NCBI RefSeq assembly: GCF_015645465.1
Contig: NZ_JADOEL010000012.1
Location: 1-64,000, forward strand
DNA: 64,000 nt
Direction: 5' to 3'
Origin: Herminiimonas contaminans
GTDB lineage: Bacteria > Pseudomonadota > Gammaproteobacteria > Burkholderiales > Burkholderiaceae_D
The translations under genes and the position numbers were made by a program. Shown here piece after piece: positions 26,291 through 37,088 of this stretch. Under the pieces are notes generated by a model. It was not told the DNA's origin. It was given only the letters and a program-made list of their open reading frames with translations, and searched no databases. Numbering within the stretch: the stretch's first letter is position 1; each line of letters opens with the position of its first letter.

Positions 26291-26638
26291 ATGATAGCCA
26301 TCATATTTGAAGTCATTCCACATCCGGAGTTGAAGCAGAACTACCTGGATACCGCAGCGGCACTGCGTCCGCACCTGGAAAAAATGGATGGGTTTATATC
26401 TGTCGAACGCTTCCAGAGCCTGACCAATCCCGATAAAGTCCTGTCGCTGTCCTACTGGCGCGATGAAGCGGCGGTACAAAACTGGCGCAACCTGGAGGTG
26501 CACCGCAAGGCGCAAGCCGCTGGCCGCGACCATATCTTTGCTGATTACCGTTTGCGGGTGGCGCATGTGCTGCGCGATTACGGCTTGAATGAGAGAGCCG
26601 AAGCGCCGGATGATTCACGTCAGGCGCACAAGGCCTGA
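26291..26638 (+). CDS. Antibiotic biosynthesis monooxygenase (ABM)-domain protein
   Basis: 115 residues with one ferredoxin-like ABM domain: IIFEVIPHPELKQNYLDTA, MDGFISVERFQSLTNPDKVLSLSYWRDEAAVQNW and the C-terminal beta-strand VAHVLRDYG. The ATG at 26291 is used because the domain begins exactly there; an earlier ATG at 26222 adds unrelated residues. Small ABM proteins include quinol monooxygenases and heme-degrading enzymes; no specific role can be assigned. Confidence 0.85.
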   Translation: MIAIIFEVIPHPELKQNYLDTAAALRPHLEKMDGFISVERFQSLTNPDKVLSLSYWRDEAAVQNWRNLEVHRKAQAAGRDHIFADYRLRVAHVLRDYGLNERAEAPDDSRQAHKA

Positions 26639-26659
26639 TCTGATTAACTAACAACTCGG

Positions 26660-26690
26660 ACGCCGGTACTCGCAGTTTTTTACCGGCGTT
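26660..26690. terminator. Hairpin terminator between convergent genes
   Basis: ACGCCGGTA (26660-26668) and TACCGGCGTT (26681-26690) form a 9-10 bp stem with a T-rich loop, followed by CTTT on the plus strand. The stop codon of the minus-strand gene (26680-26682) is inside the hairpin. It probably serves both flanking genes. Confidence 0.75.
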
Positions 26691-27051
26691 CTTTATGTTC
26701 CTTATCGAATTTTTTCTCGGCCTCCGCCAGATGGCTGATCAATATATGTGAAATGATATTCACGCCTATACCGGCAAAGATCGCCGGGATCAAGTACAAA
26801 GCCACCGACATTTCCGAAGCAAAGATGCTGTCATCCAGCAAGGATGGCGTATCCCGCGCCAGTATCCGCAGCAAGTGCAGGAGGAAAATATTCCCGCCTG
26901 ACACCGCAATCAGGAGCACGCCAAACAGCAGCACGACTTTGCGCGAGATCGAGCGCTTCCACATCATGTAACTGTATATGCCGATCGGGAGCACGAAGGT
27001 GCAGGCTATCAGCATGAAAAACTGAATCTCTACAAACACGGAATTATTCAT
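26680..27051 (-). CDS. Hypothetical membrane protein
   Basis: 123 residues with three clear transmembrane helices (about 9-29, 38-60, 84-106) and a strongly charged C-terminal tail (AEAEKKFDKEHKERR). No family is recognised. The start at 27051 gives a short polar N-terminus before the first helix. It is divergent from mdtA with 204 bp between the two starts. A membrane location is the only safe statement. Confidence 0.75.
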   Translation of the reverse strand: MNNSVFVEIQFFMLIACTFVLPIGIYSYMMWKRSISRKVVLLFGVLLIAVSGGNIFLLHLLRILARDTPSLLDDSIFASEMSVALYLIPAIFAGIGVNIISHILISHLAEAEKKFDKEHKERR

Positions 27052-27213
27052 TTCCAGCCCTCATCACTACCGTTCGGCTATCAGACAGCCTGGCTGTCCG
27101 GAGATTCCTATGGTTTCAGCATATTTTAAGCATGCAAATGTAAAGTTATTCCCTGGCTTTTACGCGCTTTTGTAAAGTAATGAAACGCTCAGGCTTTTTA
27201 TGCAAATGCGCCA

Positions 27214-27219
27214 TATAAT
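27214..27219 (+). promoter_or_regulatory. Candidate -10 element for the mdtABC operon
   Basis: A perfect TATAAT lies 37 bp before the mdtA start codon in the 204-bp divergent gap. No good -35 hexamer is found at 16-18 bp spacing, so the promoter would need an activator or is weak. Confidence 0.4.
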
Positions 27220-27255
27220 CAATCTCCCAAATCGCGCAGATATCACTCGCCGCAA

Positions 27256-28644
27256 ATGACCGACCATACCGACAGCAACACTCCCCCAGCAGCACCCCGC
27301 CCTAACCGTACGCGCCCTGGCAAAACCCGCCGCACCCTGATCTGGATACTCGTCATACTGATAGCCGCCGGACTCGGCTTCTGGTGGTGGAAAAGCCCGT
27401 CCAGCGAAAACAAGGCGGCGCAAGGCGGTGGTGGCGGCCGTTTCGGCGGACCGAATATGGTGCAACCGGTATCAGTGGCGGAAGCGCGGCGGCAGGATAT
27501 ACGCGTCACCGTGAACGCCATCGGCAGCATCAATGCCGCCAATACCGCCATCGTGCGGGTGCAAGTCAGCGGCGTACTGCAGCAAATCAATTTCAAGGAA
27601 GGCCAGCAAGTCCAGGCCGGTCAATTGCTCGCACAAATCGATCCGCGTGCGTTCCAGGCCACGCTGGGCCAGGCTGAAGGCGTATTGGCGCGCGACAAGG
27701 CGCAACTCGACAATGCCCGCATCGACCTCGCCCGTTACAAGGATTTGCTGTCCAAAGACGCCATCCCTAAACAGCAACTCGATACCCAGGAAGCACTGGT
27801 ACGCCAGCTTGAAGGCACCGTCAAATCCGACCAGGGCACGGTAGACAGCGCCAAACTGCAGCTGTCCTACACCCGCGTCACCGCACCTATCGCTGGTCGC
27901 GTCGGTCTCAAGCAGGCTGATCTCGGCAATGTGGTACAGCCTTCAGACACCAACGGTGTCGTCATCATTACGCAAACCCGCCCTATCGCACTGGTGTTCT
28001 CGGTGCCATCGGCCAACGTCCCTGCCATCACCACTCGCCTGCGTGCGAATGAAAGCATGGCCGTGGAAGCCTGGGATCGCACTGGCAAAACCAAGCTGGC
28101 GACCGGCCAGCTGTCTACAGTCGACAACACGATAGATGTGACCACCGACACAATCAAGGTGAAAGCGATGTTCCCCAACCTGGACGATGCGCTCTTCCCT
28201 AACCAGGCGGTCAGCGTCGTGATGCAGCTCAATACCTTGAAAGATGTGCTGGCCGTGCCGCAAGCAGCCGTCCTGCGCGGTGCGCAAGGCTTCTATGTAT
28301 ACGTCGTCAATGCTGACAGCACCGTCAGCACCCGTGTCGTCAAACCCGGCGCGATCGACAGTGGCTGGATGGCCGTCGAAGCCAAGCTGGAAGCTGGTGA
28401 AAAAGTCGTAATCGACGGTACCGACCGCCTGCGCGAAGGCGGCAAAGTCGAGGTCATCGCCGCCGATCCGAAACAACGTGCCGGTGCGAGCCCACCACCA
28501 GCGGACAGCAAGCGGCGCAATATCCCGCCGGAAATGGCAGAGAAACTGAAGAATATGAGCCCGGAAGAACGTCGCGCATGGTTCCAGCAAAACGGTGGCG
28601 GCAAGAAAGATAAGCAGGACAAACCAGCCGCTCCGTCCAACTGA
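27256..28644 (+). CDS. mdtA: MdtA-like periplasmic adaptor of a multidrug RND pump
   Basis: 462 residues. An inner-membrane anchor (about 24-46) precedes the membrane-fusion domains: lipoyl half IRVTVNAIGSINAANTAIVRV, helical hairpin from about 130 to 195, and a beta-barrel with KVKAMFPNLDDALFPNQ. The C-terminal tail is charged and Lys/Pro-rich. The typical MdtA motif RVGLKQADLGN is present. It links the MdtB/MdtC pump to the outer-membrane channel. It is first in a four-gene operon, followed after 23 bp by mdtB. Confidence 0.92.
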   Translation: MTDHTDSNTPPAAPRPNRTRPGKTRRTLIWILVILIAAGLGFWWWKSPSSENKAAQGGGGGRFGGPNMVQPVSVAEARRQDIRVTVNAIGSINAANTAIVRVQVSGVLQQINFKEGQQVQAGQLLAQIDPRAFQATLGQAEGVLARDKAQLDNARIDLARYKDLLSKDAIPKQQLDTQEALVRQLEGTVKSDQGTVDSAKLQLSYTRVTAPIAGRVGLKQADLGNVVQPSDTNGVVIITQTRPIALVFSVPSANVPAITTRLRANESMAVEAWDRTGKTKLATGQLSTVDNTIDVTTDTIKVKAMFPNLDDALFPNQAVSVVMQLNTLKDVLAVPQAAVLRGAQGFYVYVVNADSTVSTRVVKPGAIDSGWMAVEAKLEAGEKVVIDGTDRLREGGKVEVIAADPKQRAGASPPPADSKRRNIPPEMAEKLKNMSPEERRAWFQQNGGGKKDKQDKPAAPSN

Positions 28645-28667
28645 AGTTGTTTTAAAAAGCCTGCACC

Positions 28668-31600
28668 ATGAATCCATCACGCATCTTTATTGAGCGTCCG
28701 GTTGCCACTTCGCTCTTGATGCTCGCCATCCTGCTGGCAGGCTTGCTGGCGTATCGCCTGCTACCGCTGTCTGCCTTGCCGGAAGTTGATTACCCGACCA
28801 TCCAGGTCACCACGCTGTACCCGGGCGCCAGCCCGGACGTCATCTCAACCACGGTGACTGCGCCGCTGGAACGCCAGTTCGGCCAAATGCCGGGCCTGAA
28901 TCAAATGACCTCGACCAGCTCGGGTGGCGCTTCGGTCATCACCCTGCGCTTCTCGCTGGGGCTGTCGCTGGACGTCGCCGAACAGGAAGTACAGGCCGCG
29001 ATCAATGCCGGTAGCAATCTGCTGCCGGGCGATCTACCTATGCCGCCTATCTATAGCAAGGTGAATCCGGCCGATGCACCGGTGCTGACGATCGCGATTA
29101 CCTCGCCGACATTACCGATTATCAAAGTGCATGACCTGGTGGAAAACCGCCTTGCGCCGAAATTATCGCAAGTTGACGGGGTCGGCCTGGTCAGCATTGC
29201 GGGCGGCCAGCGCCCTGCAGTACGCATCCAAGGCAATCCGCAAGCTTTGGCTTCGCTCGGCCTGTCACTGGATGACATCCGTACTGCCATCGTGGCAGCC
29301 AACGTCAATCAGGCCAAAGGCAGCTTCGACGGTGCGCAACGCGCATCCACCATTGATGCCAACGACCAGCTGAAATCCGCCGCCGAATATCAAAACCTCA
29401 TCATCGCGTGGAAAAACGGTAATCCCTTACGCCTGAGCGATGTCGCGCAAATCGTTGATGATGCCGAAAACCTACGCCTCGCGGCCTGGGTCGATCGCAC
29501 GCCAGGCGTGATCCTGAACGTGCAGCGTCAACCAGGTGCGAACGTGATCCAGACCGTGGACCGGGTCAAAGCCTTGCTGCCCAAGCTGCAAGCCTCATTA
29601 CCGGGTTCGGTCGATGTACAGGTGATCGCTGATCGTACGACCACCATCCGTGCCTCGGTCGATGACACGCAATTTGAATTGCTGCTGGCGATTGCGCTGG
29701 TGGTGATGGTGATCTTCCTGTTCCTGCGCAGCGCCTCCGCCACCATCATTCCTAGCGTCGCCGTACCTTTGTCGCTGGTCGGCACCTTTGGTGTGATATA
29801 CCTGGCCGGATTCTCCATCAATAACCTGACGCTGATGGCGCTGACCATCTCAACCGGCTTCGTGGTCGATGATGCGATTGTCATGATCGAGAACATTGCG
29901 CGCTTCGTCGAAGAAGGTGACTCACCAATGGAAGCCGCGCTCAAGGGCTCCAAGCAGATCGGCTTCACCATTATTTCGCTGACCGTATCGCTGATCGCGG
30001 TCTTGATCCCGCTGCTGTTCATGGGTGATGTAGTCGGTCGTTTGTTCCATGAATTCGCGATCACCATGGCAGTCGCCATCCTGATCTCAGCCTTCGTATC
30101 GCTGACGCTGACGCCTATGATGAGCGCCCGTCTGCTGCGTCCTGAGCACGAAAACAAACCAACCCGCCTCGGCAAATGGAGCGAAGAGCAGTTCAACCGC
30201 ATGGTTGCCGCTTACGGTCGTGCACTGGTGTGGGTGCTGGACCGGCCACGTGCGACGCTGGGCGTATTCGGCCTGACGCTGGCGCTGACCGCACTGCTCT
30301 ACGTCATCGTGCCTAAAGGCTTTTTCCCGGTACAGGATACCGGGCTGATCCAGGTCATTACCGAAGCGACGCAAACCAGCTCCTTTGAAGCGATGTCACG
30401 GCGTCAACAGGCACTGGCCGACATCATCCTCAAGGATAAGGATGTCGATCATCTTGCATCCTTCATCGGCGTCGACGGTGCGAACCCGACCCTCAGTACC
30501 GGGCGCATGCAAATCACGCTGAAGCCGTTTGCCGAACGTGACGCTTCCGCCAGCGAGATCATCCGTCGCCTGAACGAAGCTACCTCGCGCCTGCCCGGCA
30601 TCACTGCATATATGCAACCGGTGCAGGATTTGACCATCGAAGACCGCGTCTCCAAAACCCAGTATCAATTCCTGCTCAGCTCGCCGGATTCGACTGACCT
30701 CGCGAAGTCGAATGAATTGCTGCTGGCACGCCTGAAAGAGATACCGGAACTGGTAGACGTCGCCAGCGATCTGCAAAACCAGGGCTTGCAAACCTATGTC
30801 CAGATAGACCGCGAAACTGCCGGTCGTCTCGGCGTCACCGTCGCCGCCATTGATAATGCGCTGTATAACGCCTTTGGCCAGCGACTGATCTCTACCATCT
30901 ATACGCAATCCAGCCAGTACCGCGTGGTGCTGGAAGCAGAAGCCGGACGCAGACGCGGCCCGGTGTCACTGGAAGGTTTGTATGTGCCGGTGACCAACAA
31001 CAATACCAACACCACCAACGGTACTGGTGGCACCAGCTCGACACTGGTCTTCCCGGCCACCGGACAGGTACCGCTAACTTCGGTCGCACAAATCATCGAG
31101 CGTCCTACTGCGCTGGCGATCAACCATGTGGCGCAATTCCCGTCGGCGACAATCTCATTCAACCTCGCACCGGGTGCCTCACTCGGCAAGGCGGTCGATG
31201 CGATCAAGGCCGAAGAAGCCAAGCTGAACCTGCCGCCTAGCGTGGAAACCAGTTTCCAGGGCGCGGCCGAAGCCTTCCGCGCTTCGCTCAGCAGTACTTT
31301 GCTGCTGATCCTGGCGGCGGTCGTCACCATGTATATCGTGCTTGGCGTGCTGTATGAAAGCTACATCCATCCAGTCACCATCCTCTCCACCCTGCCTTCG
31401 GCTGGTCTCGGTGCCTTGTTGGCACTGCTGGTCGCCGGACTCGATCTGGGCATCGTCGGCATCATCGGTATCGTGCTGCTGATCGGTATCGTGAAGAAGA
31501 ACGCGATCATGATGATCGACTTTGCGCTGTATGCGGAACGGGAAGAACACCTGGCACCACGCGAAGCGATTTACAAAGCCTGCCTGCTGCGCTTCCGTCC

Positions 31601-31844
31601 TATCCTGATGACCACCATGGCCGCTTTGCTGGGTGCCTTGCCGTTGATGCTGGGTACCGGTGCCGGACATGAGCTGCGTCATCCGCTCGGCGTCACCATG
31701 GTCGGTGGCCTGATCGTCAGTCAGTTGCTGACCTTGTTCACCACTCCGGTGATTTACCTCGGCTTTGCCAAACAGGCACAACGCCTGAAAGAGTGGCAGG
31801 AACGCCGTGCCGCTGCCCGCGCCCAGGGTGGAAGCGCAACGTGA
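28668..31844 (+). CDS. mdtB: MdtB-like multidrug RND pump subunit
   Basis: 1,058 residues, full length for the HAE1 RND family, with 12 transmembrane helices and two large periplasmic loops. The TM4 proton-relay region is [20 protein letters not shown] (Asp pair), and the N-terminal [22 protein letters not shown] is typical. One loop contains an Asn/Thr-rich insertion ([15 protein letters not shown], near residue 785). In the E. coli system, MdtB and MdtC form a mixed trimer exporting bile salts, novobiocin and other drugs. It overlaps mdtC by 4 bp. Confidence 0.93.
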   Translation: MNPSRIFIERPVATSLLMLAILLAGLLAYRLLPLSALPEVDYPTIQVTTLYPGASPDVISTTVTAPLERQFGQMPGLNQMTSTSSGGASVITLRFSLGLSLDVAEQEVQAAINAGSNLLPGDLPMPPIYSKVNPADAPVLTIAITSPTLPIIKVHDLVENRLAPKLSQVDGVGLVSIAGGQRPAVRIQGNPQALASLGLSLDDIRTAIVAANVNQAKGSFDGAQRASTIDANDQLKSAAEYQNLIIAWKNGNPLRLSDVAQIVDDAENLRLAAWVDRTPGVILNVQRQPGANVIQTVDRVKALLPKLQASLPGSVDVQVIADRTTTIRASVDDTQFELLLAIALVVMVIFLFLRSASATIIPSVAVPLSLVGTFGVIYLAGFSINNLTLMALTISTGFVVDDAIVMIENIARFVEEGDSPMEAALKGSKQIGFTIISLTVSLIAVLIPLLFMGDVVGRLFHEFAITMAVAILISAFVSLTLTPMMSARLLRPEHENKPTRLGKWSEEQFNRMVAAYGRALVWVLDRPRATLGVFGLTLALTALLYVIVPKGFFPVQDTGLIQVITEATQTSSFEAMSRRQQALADIILKDKDVDHLASFIGVDGANPTLSTGRMQITLKPFAERDASASEIIRRLNEATSRLPGITAYMQPVQDLTIEDRVSKTQYQFLLSSPDSTDLAKSNELLLARLKEIPELVDVASDLQNQGLQTYVQIDRETAGRLGVTVAAIDNALYNAFGQRLISTIYTQSSQYRVVLEAEAGRRRGPVSLEGLYVPVTNNNTNTTNGTGGTSSTLVFPATGQVPLTSVAQIIERPTALAINHVAQFPSATISFNLAPGASLGKAVDAIKAEEAKLNLPPSVETSFQGAAEAFRASLSSTLLLILAAVVTMYIVLGVLYESYIHPVTILSTLPSAGLGALLALLVAGLDLGIVGIIGIVLLIGIVKKNAIMMIDFALYAEREEHLAPREAIYKACLLRFRPILMTTMAALLGALPLMLGTGAGHELRHPLGVTMVGGLIVSQLLTLFTTPVIYLGFAKQAQRLKEWQERRAAARAQGGSAT

Positions 31845-34800
31845 ACATCTCTGCGCCATTTATTGCGCGGCCAGTTGCGACCACGCTGATCACGATAGGT
31901 ATCGCGCTGGCTGGTGTGCTGGGTTTCAACCTGCTGCCTATCGCGCCGCTGCCGCAGGTGGACTTTCCGACCATCTCGGTCAGTGCATCGCTGCCTGGCG
32001 CCAGCCCGGATACCATGGCGGCCACCGTCGCCACGCCACTGGAACGTGCACTCGGCAGCATCGCCGGCGTCAATGAAATCACCTCGCGCTCTTCATTAGG
32101 TTCGACCAACGTCGTGCTGCAATTCGACCTCGATCGCGATATCGACGGTGCGGCACGCGACGTGCAGGCGGCAATCAATGCGGCCCGTACGCTATTGCCG
32201 ACCGGAATGCCGAGCAACCCGACCTACCGCAAGGTCAATCCGGCCGCCGCGCCTATCATGATCATTGCGCTGACCTCGGATACGCTGACACGCGGCCAAA
32301 TGTATGACGCTGCCTCCACCGTGCTGGCGCAACGTTTGTCGCAGGTCGATGGCGTCGGCCAGGTCAACGTCGGTGGTGGCGCCTTGCCCGCGGTGCGCGT
32401 GCAGTTGAACCCGGACAAGCTTGCCAACATCGGCATCTCGCTCGACAACGTACGCACCGCTATCACCAATACCAATGCCAACCGTCCCAAGGGTTCAGTC
32501 GAGCTGGATGATCTGTACTGGCAGATAGGTGCGAATGACCAGGCCCGCACCGCTGCCGAATACGCACCGGTCGTCATCAACTATCGCAACGGCGCAGCAG
32601 TACGCCTGCGTGATGTAGCCGAAGTCGTCGATTCGGTACAGGATGTGCGCAACTATGGCCTGGCCAACGGCAAGCCTGCGATCGTGCTGTTCCTGCTCAA
32701 GGAACCGGGCGCCAACATCATCAAAACCGTAGAAAACGTGCGCGAGATCCTGCCGCACCTGCAGGCATCCATCCCGCAGGCAATACAGATGAACGTCATC
32801 ACCGACCGCACGCCGACCATCAAGGCCTCATTGCGTGAAGTTGAACGTTCTATGGGCATCGCGGTGGGACTGGTGATCCTGGTCGTATTGCTGTTCCTGC
32901 GTAACTGGCGCGCTACGCTGATCCCTGCGGTCGCAGTACCGGTTTCACTGGCGGGCACCTTCGGCGTCATGTATCTGTGTGGTTATAGCCTGGATAATCT
33001 ATCGGCTATGGCACTCACGGTGGCGACCGGCTTCGTGGTCGATGATGCGATTGTCGTACTGGAAAACATCACGCGCTATCTGGAACAAGGCCTGAGTCCG
33101 CGTGAAGCGGCACTCAAAGGCGCACGTGAGATCGGCTTTACCGTGGTCTCGATCAGCCTGTCGCTGATCGCCGTCTTCATCCCCCTGCTGATGATGGGTG
33201 GCGTGGTCGGTCGTCTGTTTCGCGAATTTGCCGTGGTGCTGACGGCGGCCATCCTGGTATCCATGGTGGTGTCGTTGACGACTACGCCTATGATGGCCGC
33301 TACCCTGCTGCAGCCTAAGCGTGAAACCGGCAAGCCGGGACGCATCGCCATCCTGTTTGCTCGCTTCAATCGCGCCGTCATGCGCGGCTATCGTCATACC
33401 CTGATCTGGACTTTGCGCCACCAACCGCTGGCCATCATTGCCTTGCTCGCAGTGGTCGCGCTGAATGTCCATCTCTACGTGGCCATTCCCAAGACCTTCT
33501 TCCCGCAACAGGACACCGGCGTGTTGATAGGTGGTGTGCAAGCCGACCAGGGCAGCTCCTTCCAGATGATGCAAAAGCGGCTGGATACCTTCTCCGACAT
33601 CATCCGCTCCGATCCTGCAGTTGCCAACGTCAGCGGCAATACCGGCGGTGGTCAAAGCAACTCGGCGATGTTTTACATCACGCTCAAACCACTGGCCGAA
33701 CGCAAAGTTCCGGCCGATGTCGTGATTGCCCGCCTGCGCAAGCAACTGGCGCATGAACCGGGTGCCAACCTCTTTATGGTGCCGGTGCAGGATATCCGTA
33801 TCGGTGGCCGCCAGTCGAACGCGCAGTACCAGTACACACTGCAAGCCGACACAATAGAAGACTTGCGCACCTGGGATCCATTGATCCGCAATGCGCTGGC
33901 GCAAATCCCTGAGCTGACAGACGTCAATTCCGATCAGCAGGACAAAGGCATGCAAACCTCGCTGATAATAGACCGCGAGGCAGCGGCACGCCTAGGCATC
34001 AGTGTTGCTACCATAGACAGCACGCTCAATAACGCCTTCGGCCAACGGCAGGTCGGCGTCATCTACAACCCGCTGAATCAATACCGGGTCGTGATGGAAC
34101 TGGCCCCTGAATTCCTGCAAGGGCCGGAAACCCTGAAGCGCCTGTACGTTACCAGCAGTAGCGGCGCGCAAGTGCCGCTGTCTGCTTTCACGCGGGTCGA
34201 AACCACCAACACGCCGCTGGCGGTCAGCCACCAAAGCGGCACCCCCGCTTCGACCATCAGCTTCAACTTGCCGCTGGGTGTGTCCTTGTCGGATGCAACG
34301 GTCGCCATCAATACTGCGATCAGCAAGCTGGGTGTGCCGGTGTCGGTACGCGGCGGCTTCCAGGGCACCGCGAATGCGTTCCAGCAATCGTTGTCTTCAC
34401 AACCCTTGCTGATAGGCGCGGCGATTATCGTGATTTATCTGGTGCTGGGTATATTGTATGAAAGCCTGATCCACCCGATCACCATCCTGTCTACCTTGCC
34501 ATCGGCTGGTGTCGGTGCGCTGCTGGCTTTGAAAATGTTCAATACCGAGTTCTCCATCATCGCGCTGATCGGTGTGATCCTGCTGATAGGTATCGTCAAG
34601 AAGAACGCCATCATGATGATCGACTTTGCGATTACCCGGCAGCGCCACGGCAGCATCAGTGCCGGCCCGGCGATTTATCGTGCAGCGCTGTTACGCGTGC
34701 GCCCTATCCTGATGACGACCTTTGCCGCCATCTTTGGTGCCTTGCCATTGGCGCTGGGCAGCGGCGACGGCGCAGAGTTGCGCCAGCCGCTGGGTATCGC

Positions 34801-34930
34801 CATTGTCGGCGGCCTGATCCTGAGCCAATTGCTGACGCTGTACACCACACCTGTGGTCTTTGTCTTGATGGACAAGCTGCGCCGTGACAAACATAAGCCC
34901 AGCCCGGCTCCACAATTGGCTACGGCCTGA
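31841..34930 (+). CDS. mdtC: MdtC-like multidrug RND pump subunit
   Basis: 1,029 residues from a GTG at 31841 that overlaps the mdtB stop (GTGA). This start gives the standard N-terminus [20 protein letters not shown]; an earlier in-frame ATG at 31793 lies inside mdtB. The sequence has 12 transmembrane helices, the TM4 motif [20 protein letters not shown], and the conserved [12 protein letters not shown] and [14 protein letters not shown] blocks. It is paralogous to the preceding MdtB. Two different RND subunits in tandem are the mark of MdtBC-type heteromeric pumps. Confidence 0.93.
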   Translation: MNISAPFIARPVATTLITIGIALAGVLGFNLLPIAPLPQVDFPTISVSASLPGASPDTMAATVATPLERALGSIAGVNEITSRSSLGSTNVVLQFDLDRDIDGAARDVQAAINAARTLLPTGMPSNPTYRKVNPAAAPIMIIALTSDTLTRGQMYDAASTVLAQRLSQVDGVGQVNVGGGALPAVRVQLNPDKLANIGISLDNVRTAITNTNANRPKGSVELDDLYWQIGANDQARTAAEYAPVVINYRNGAAVRLRDVAEVVDSVQDVRNYGLANGKPAIVLFLLKEPGANIIKTVENVREILPHLQASIPQAIQMNVITDRTPTIKASLREVERSMGIAVGLVILVVLLFLRNWRATLIPAVAVPVSLAGTFGVMYLCGYSLDNLSAMALTVATGFVVDDAIVVLENITRYLEQGLSPREAALKGAREIGFTVVSISLSLIAVFIPLLMMGGVVGRLFREFAVVLTAAILVSMVVSLTTTPMMAATLLQPKRETGKPGRIAILFARFNRAVMRGYRHTLIWTLRHQPLAIIALLAVVALNVHLYVAIPKTFFPQQDTGVLIGGVQADQGSSFQMMQKRLDTFSDIIRSDPAVANVSGNTGGGQSNSAMFYITLKPLAERKVPADVVIARLRKQLAHEPGANLFMVPVQDIRIGGRQSNAQYQYTLQADTIEDLRTWDPLIRNALAQIPELTDVNSDQQDKGMQTSLIIDREAAARLGISVATIDSTLNNAFGQRQVGVIYNPLNQYRVVMELAPEFLQGPETLKRLYVTSSSGAQVPLSAFTRVETTNTPLAVSHQSGTPASTISFNLPLGVSLSDATVAINTAISKLGVPVSVRGGFQGTANAFQQSLSSQPLLIGAAIIVIYLVLGILYESLIHPITILSTLPSAGVGALLALKMFNTEFSIIALIGVILLIGIVKKNAIMMIDFAITRQRHGSISAGPAIYRAALLRVRPILMTTFAAIFGALPLALGSGDGAELRQPLGIAIVGGLILSQLLTLYTTPVVFVLMDKLRRDKHKPSPAPQLATA

Positions 34931-34946
34931 GTTTTAGAGGAATTTT

Positions 34947-36389
34947 ATGCGCCCTTATTTATTGATCCTTGCGCCTACCCTGCTGCTGGCAGCTTGCGCC
35001 AGTACGCCGACCCCACCGCCACCGGCCGCCGCGCCGACCCAGTTCAAGGAAGCTGGCTTGTGGCAGGAAGGCACAGCGGCTAACGCCGCGACCGTCCCGG
35101 ACGACTGGTGGACGCTGTTCAATGATCCGATCCTGAACGATCTGGAGGGCCGCCTCGTCGTCGGCAATGAAAACCTGAAGTCGCTGGTAGCCCAGGTCGC
35201 TGCAGCGCGCGCCGCCGTTGCCGCCAGCTATAGCGCCCGCCTGCCCACCTTGTCGGTCGGGCTGGACGGCACGCGCAGCAGCAGTGCGACCAGCACCAAT
35301 CGCTCGACTGCAGTGCGGGATCCCAACAACAACGTTTCGCTATCCGGCAATGCAAGCTGGGAGATAGACCTGTGGGGTCGCCTGGCACAAGCAACGACTG
35401 GCGCACAAGCCAGCCTGCAAGCCAGCGTAGACGACCTCGCTGCAGCGCGCTTATCAGCCCAGGCCACGTTGGCGCAAACCTATTTCTCGCTGCGCACCGC
35501 CGATGCGCAAATGGTGGTACTCGAACGCAGCGTCGCCGCTTACCAACGCTCGCTCGACCTGACACAGTTCCGTTATGGCGGTGGTGTGGCAGCACGCGTA
35601 GATGTATTGCAGGCGCAAACCCAGCTCAAAGCGGCACAGGCGCAATTGGCTGAAGCTGTCGCGCAACGGCAGATACTGGAGCATGCAATCGCCGTATTGC
35701 TGGGCGTGCCGCCCTCCGCACTGGCGCTGGAGCGCAATACCGCCTTGCCGCAGGCACCGCTGGTACCGCAACTGCTGCCAGCCACCCTGCTCGAACGTCG
35801 GCCTGACATTGCCGCGGCGCAAAGACGGGTCGCCGCAGCCTACGCGCAAATCGGCGTGGCCCACGCCGCCTACTTTCCATCTCTGGTGCTATCAGCGGGT
35901 GGCGGTTATCAAAACAGTTCGCTGAATAACCTGATCAGTGCGCCGAATCTGTTCTGGTCGCTGGGTGCATCAGTAGCGCAAGCTATCTTCGACGGCGGCC
36001 AAAGACAACTGGCCAGCGCGCAGGCACAAAGCGCCGCGGACCAGGCTACTTCGACTTACCGCCAAACAGTGCTGACAGCCCTGCAGGAAGTAGAAGACAA
36101 TCTCATCCTCGCCGCACAACTGCAGCAAGAAGCGCAGCTGCAGCGCGAAAGCCTGGAAGCCGCGCAAAGAACGCTGGAAATTACGCTGGATCAATATCGT
36201 GCTGGTACCGTCAGCTACCTGAATGTAGTGATCGCGCAGAACACTGCGTTGACCAGCGAAAACAGTTTGCTCAGTACACAGAACCGTCAATTGGCAGCCG
36301 TGAACATTCTGCTGAAGAACATTGCCGGACGTTGGGAACCTGATAATCCGGATGCTGCCAAAACGAAGCAGGAAACAAAAGTTGAATAA
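34947..36389 (+). CDS. Outer-membrane efflux lipoprotein (OprM/NodT family)
   Basis: 480 residues with a lipoprotein signal (LLLAAC, Cys17) and a Pro/Ala-rich linker. Two outer-membrane-factor repeats follow, including the marks VPDDWWTLFNDPILNDL, NASWEIDLWGRLAQATTGA and LLERRPDIAAAQRRVAAAYA. It forms the TolC-like trimer channel for the MdtABC pump encoded directly upstream (16-bp gap). E. coli mdtABC lacks such a gene and uses TolC; the dedicated channel is common in betaproteobacteria. Confidence 0.93.
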   Translation: MRPYLLILAPTLLLAACASTPTPPPPAAAPTQFKEAGLWQEGTAANAATVPDDWWTLFNDPILNDLEGRLVVGNENLKSLVAQVAAARAAVAASYSARLPTLSVGLDGTRSSSATSTNRSTAVRDPNNNVSLSGNASWEIDLWGRLAQATTGAQASLQASVDDLAAARLSAQATLAQTYFSLRTADAQMVVLERSVAAYQRSLDLTQFRYGGGVAARVDVLQAQTQLKAAQAQLAEAVAQRQILEHAIAVLLGVPPSALALERNTALPQAPLVPQLLPATLLERRPDIAAAQRRVAAAYAQIGVAHAAYFPSLVLSAGGGYQNSSLNNLISAPNLFWSLGASVAQAIFDGGQRQLASAQAQSAADQATSTYRQTVLTALQEVEDNLILAAQLQQEAQLQRESLEAAQRTLEITLDQYRAGTVSYLNVVIAQNTALTSENSLLSTQNRQLAAVNILLKNIAGRWEPDNPDAAKTKQETKVE

Positions 36390-36438
36390 ATTCAGATACT
36401 TGCAACAATATCTGAATCTCGATTAGCTGAAGTAAATT

Positions 36439-36960
36439 ATGACCAGATTATCCGTACTGCAATACCCAGATCCTCGCCTGCATACGGTTGCAGAACCGGT
36501 GCAGCAGATCACGCCGGATATCCGTCGCCTGGTCGCAGACATGACGCAAACCATGTATGCACTCGACGGCATAGGCTTGGCCGCAACCCAGGTCGATGTG
36601 CATCTGCAAATCATCGTGCTGGATGTATCAGAAAAAGGAAACCGCCCGCAGGTGCTGATCAACCCCGTCATCATCAAAATGGGTGGCAAGGCTGAATTCG
36701 AGGAAGGCTGTTTGTCGGTACCGGATGTGTATGAAAGTGTGCGACGTGCAAGGTGGGTGCATGTGCGCGCACTGGACTTGAATGGCAAGACCATAGACGT
36801 GCAGGCCGAAGGCTTGAAAGCAATGTGCATCCAGCATGAAATGGATCACTTGCAGGGCATGGTATTCGTCGAACACCTGTCGCCGACCAACCAGCGCCGC
36901 ATCCTCGCGTCATTAAGCAAACAAGGCAGGCGGAGGAACAGCCGCGCGTTTGCTAAGTAA
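36439..36960 (+). CDS. def: Peptide deformylase
   Basis: 173 residues with the three deformylase motifs: GIGLAATQ (45-52), EGCLSVP (89-95, Cys91 metal ligand) and QHEMDH (132-137, His133, Glu134, His137). It removes the formyl group from nascent protein N-termini. It is not next to fmt, as the main def gene usually is, and instead follows the efflux operon after 49 bp, so it is probably a second copy. The C-terminal tail is basic. Confidence 0.93.
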   Translation: MTRLSVLQYPDPRLHTVAEPVQQITPDIRRLVADMTQTMYALDGIGLAATQVDVHLQIIVLDVSEKGNRPQVLINPVIIKMGGKAEFEEGCLSVPDVYESVRRARWVHVRALDLNGKTIDVQAEGLKAMCIQHEMDHLQGMVFVEHLSPTNQRRILASLSKQGRRRNSRAFAK

Positions 36961-37029
36961 AACCATGTCAAGAAAATCAAATGCTTGGAACAGTATTTTT
37001 GAACCTGACCTGTTTACATCAAAATGCAT

Positions 37030-37059
37030 CCTGATTGCTTAACGGCGCGAGCAATCAGG
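37030..37059 (-). terminator. Hairpin after the ABC permease operon
   Basis: CCTGATTGC (37030-37038) and GCAATCAGG (37051-37059) form a 9-bp stem with a 12-nt loop, 30 bp beyond the stop of the last minus-strand permease gene. The sequence after it on the minus strand (ATGCATTTTG) is only mildly T-rich. It is the likely end of the long leftward operon. Confidence 0.55.
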
Positions 37060-37088
37060 TCGCTATGATGATGGACCCACTGCCGACA

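Noticed and set aside
32999-33955. Minus-strand open frame of 318 codons opposite mdtC
   Set aside because: Composition (His/Gln/Arg-rich, no domains) is typical of a shadow frame of a GC-rich gene; mdtC is certain.
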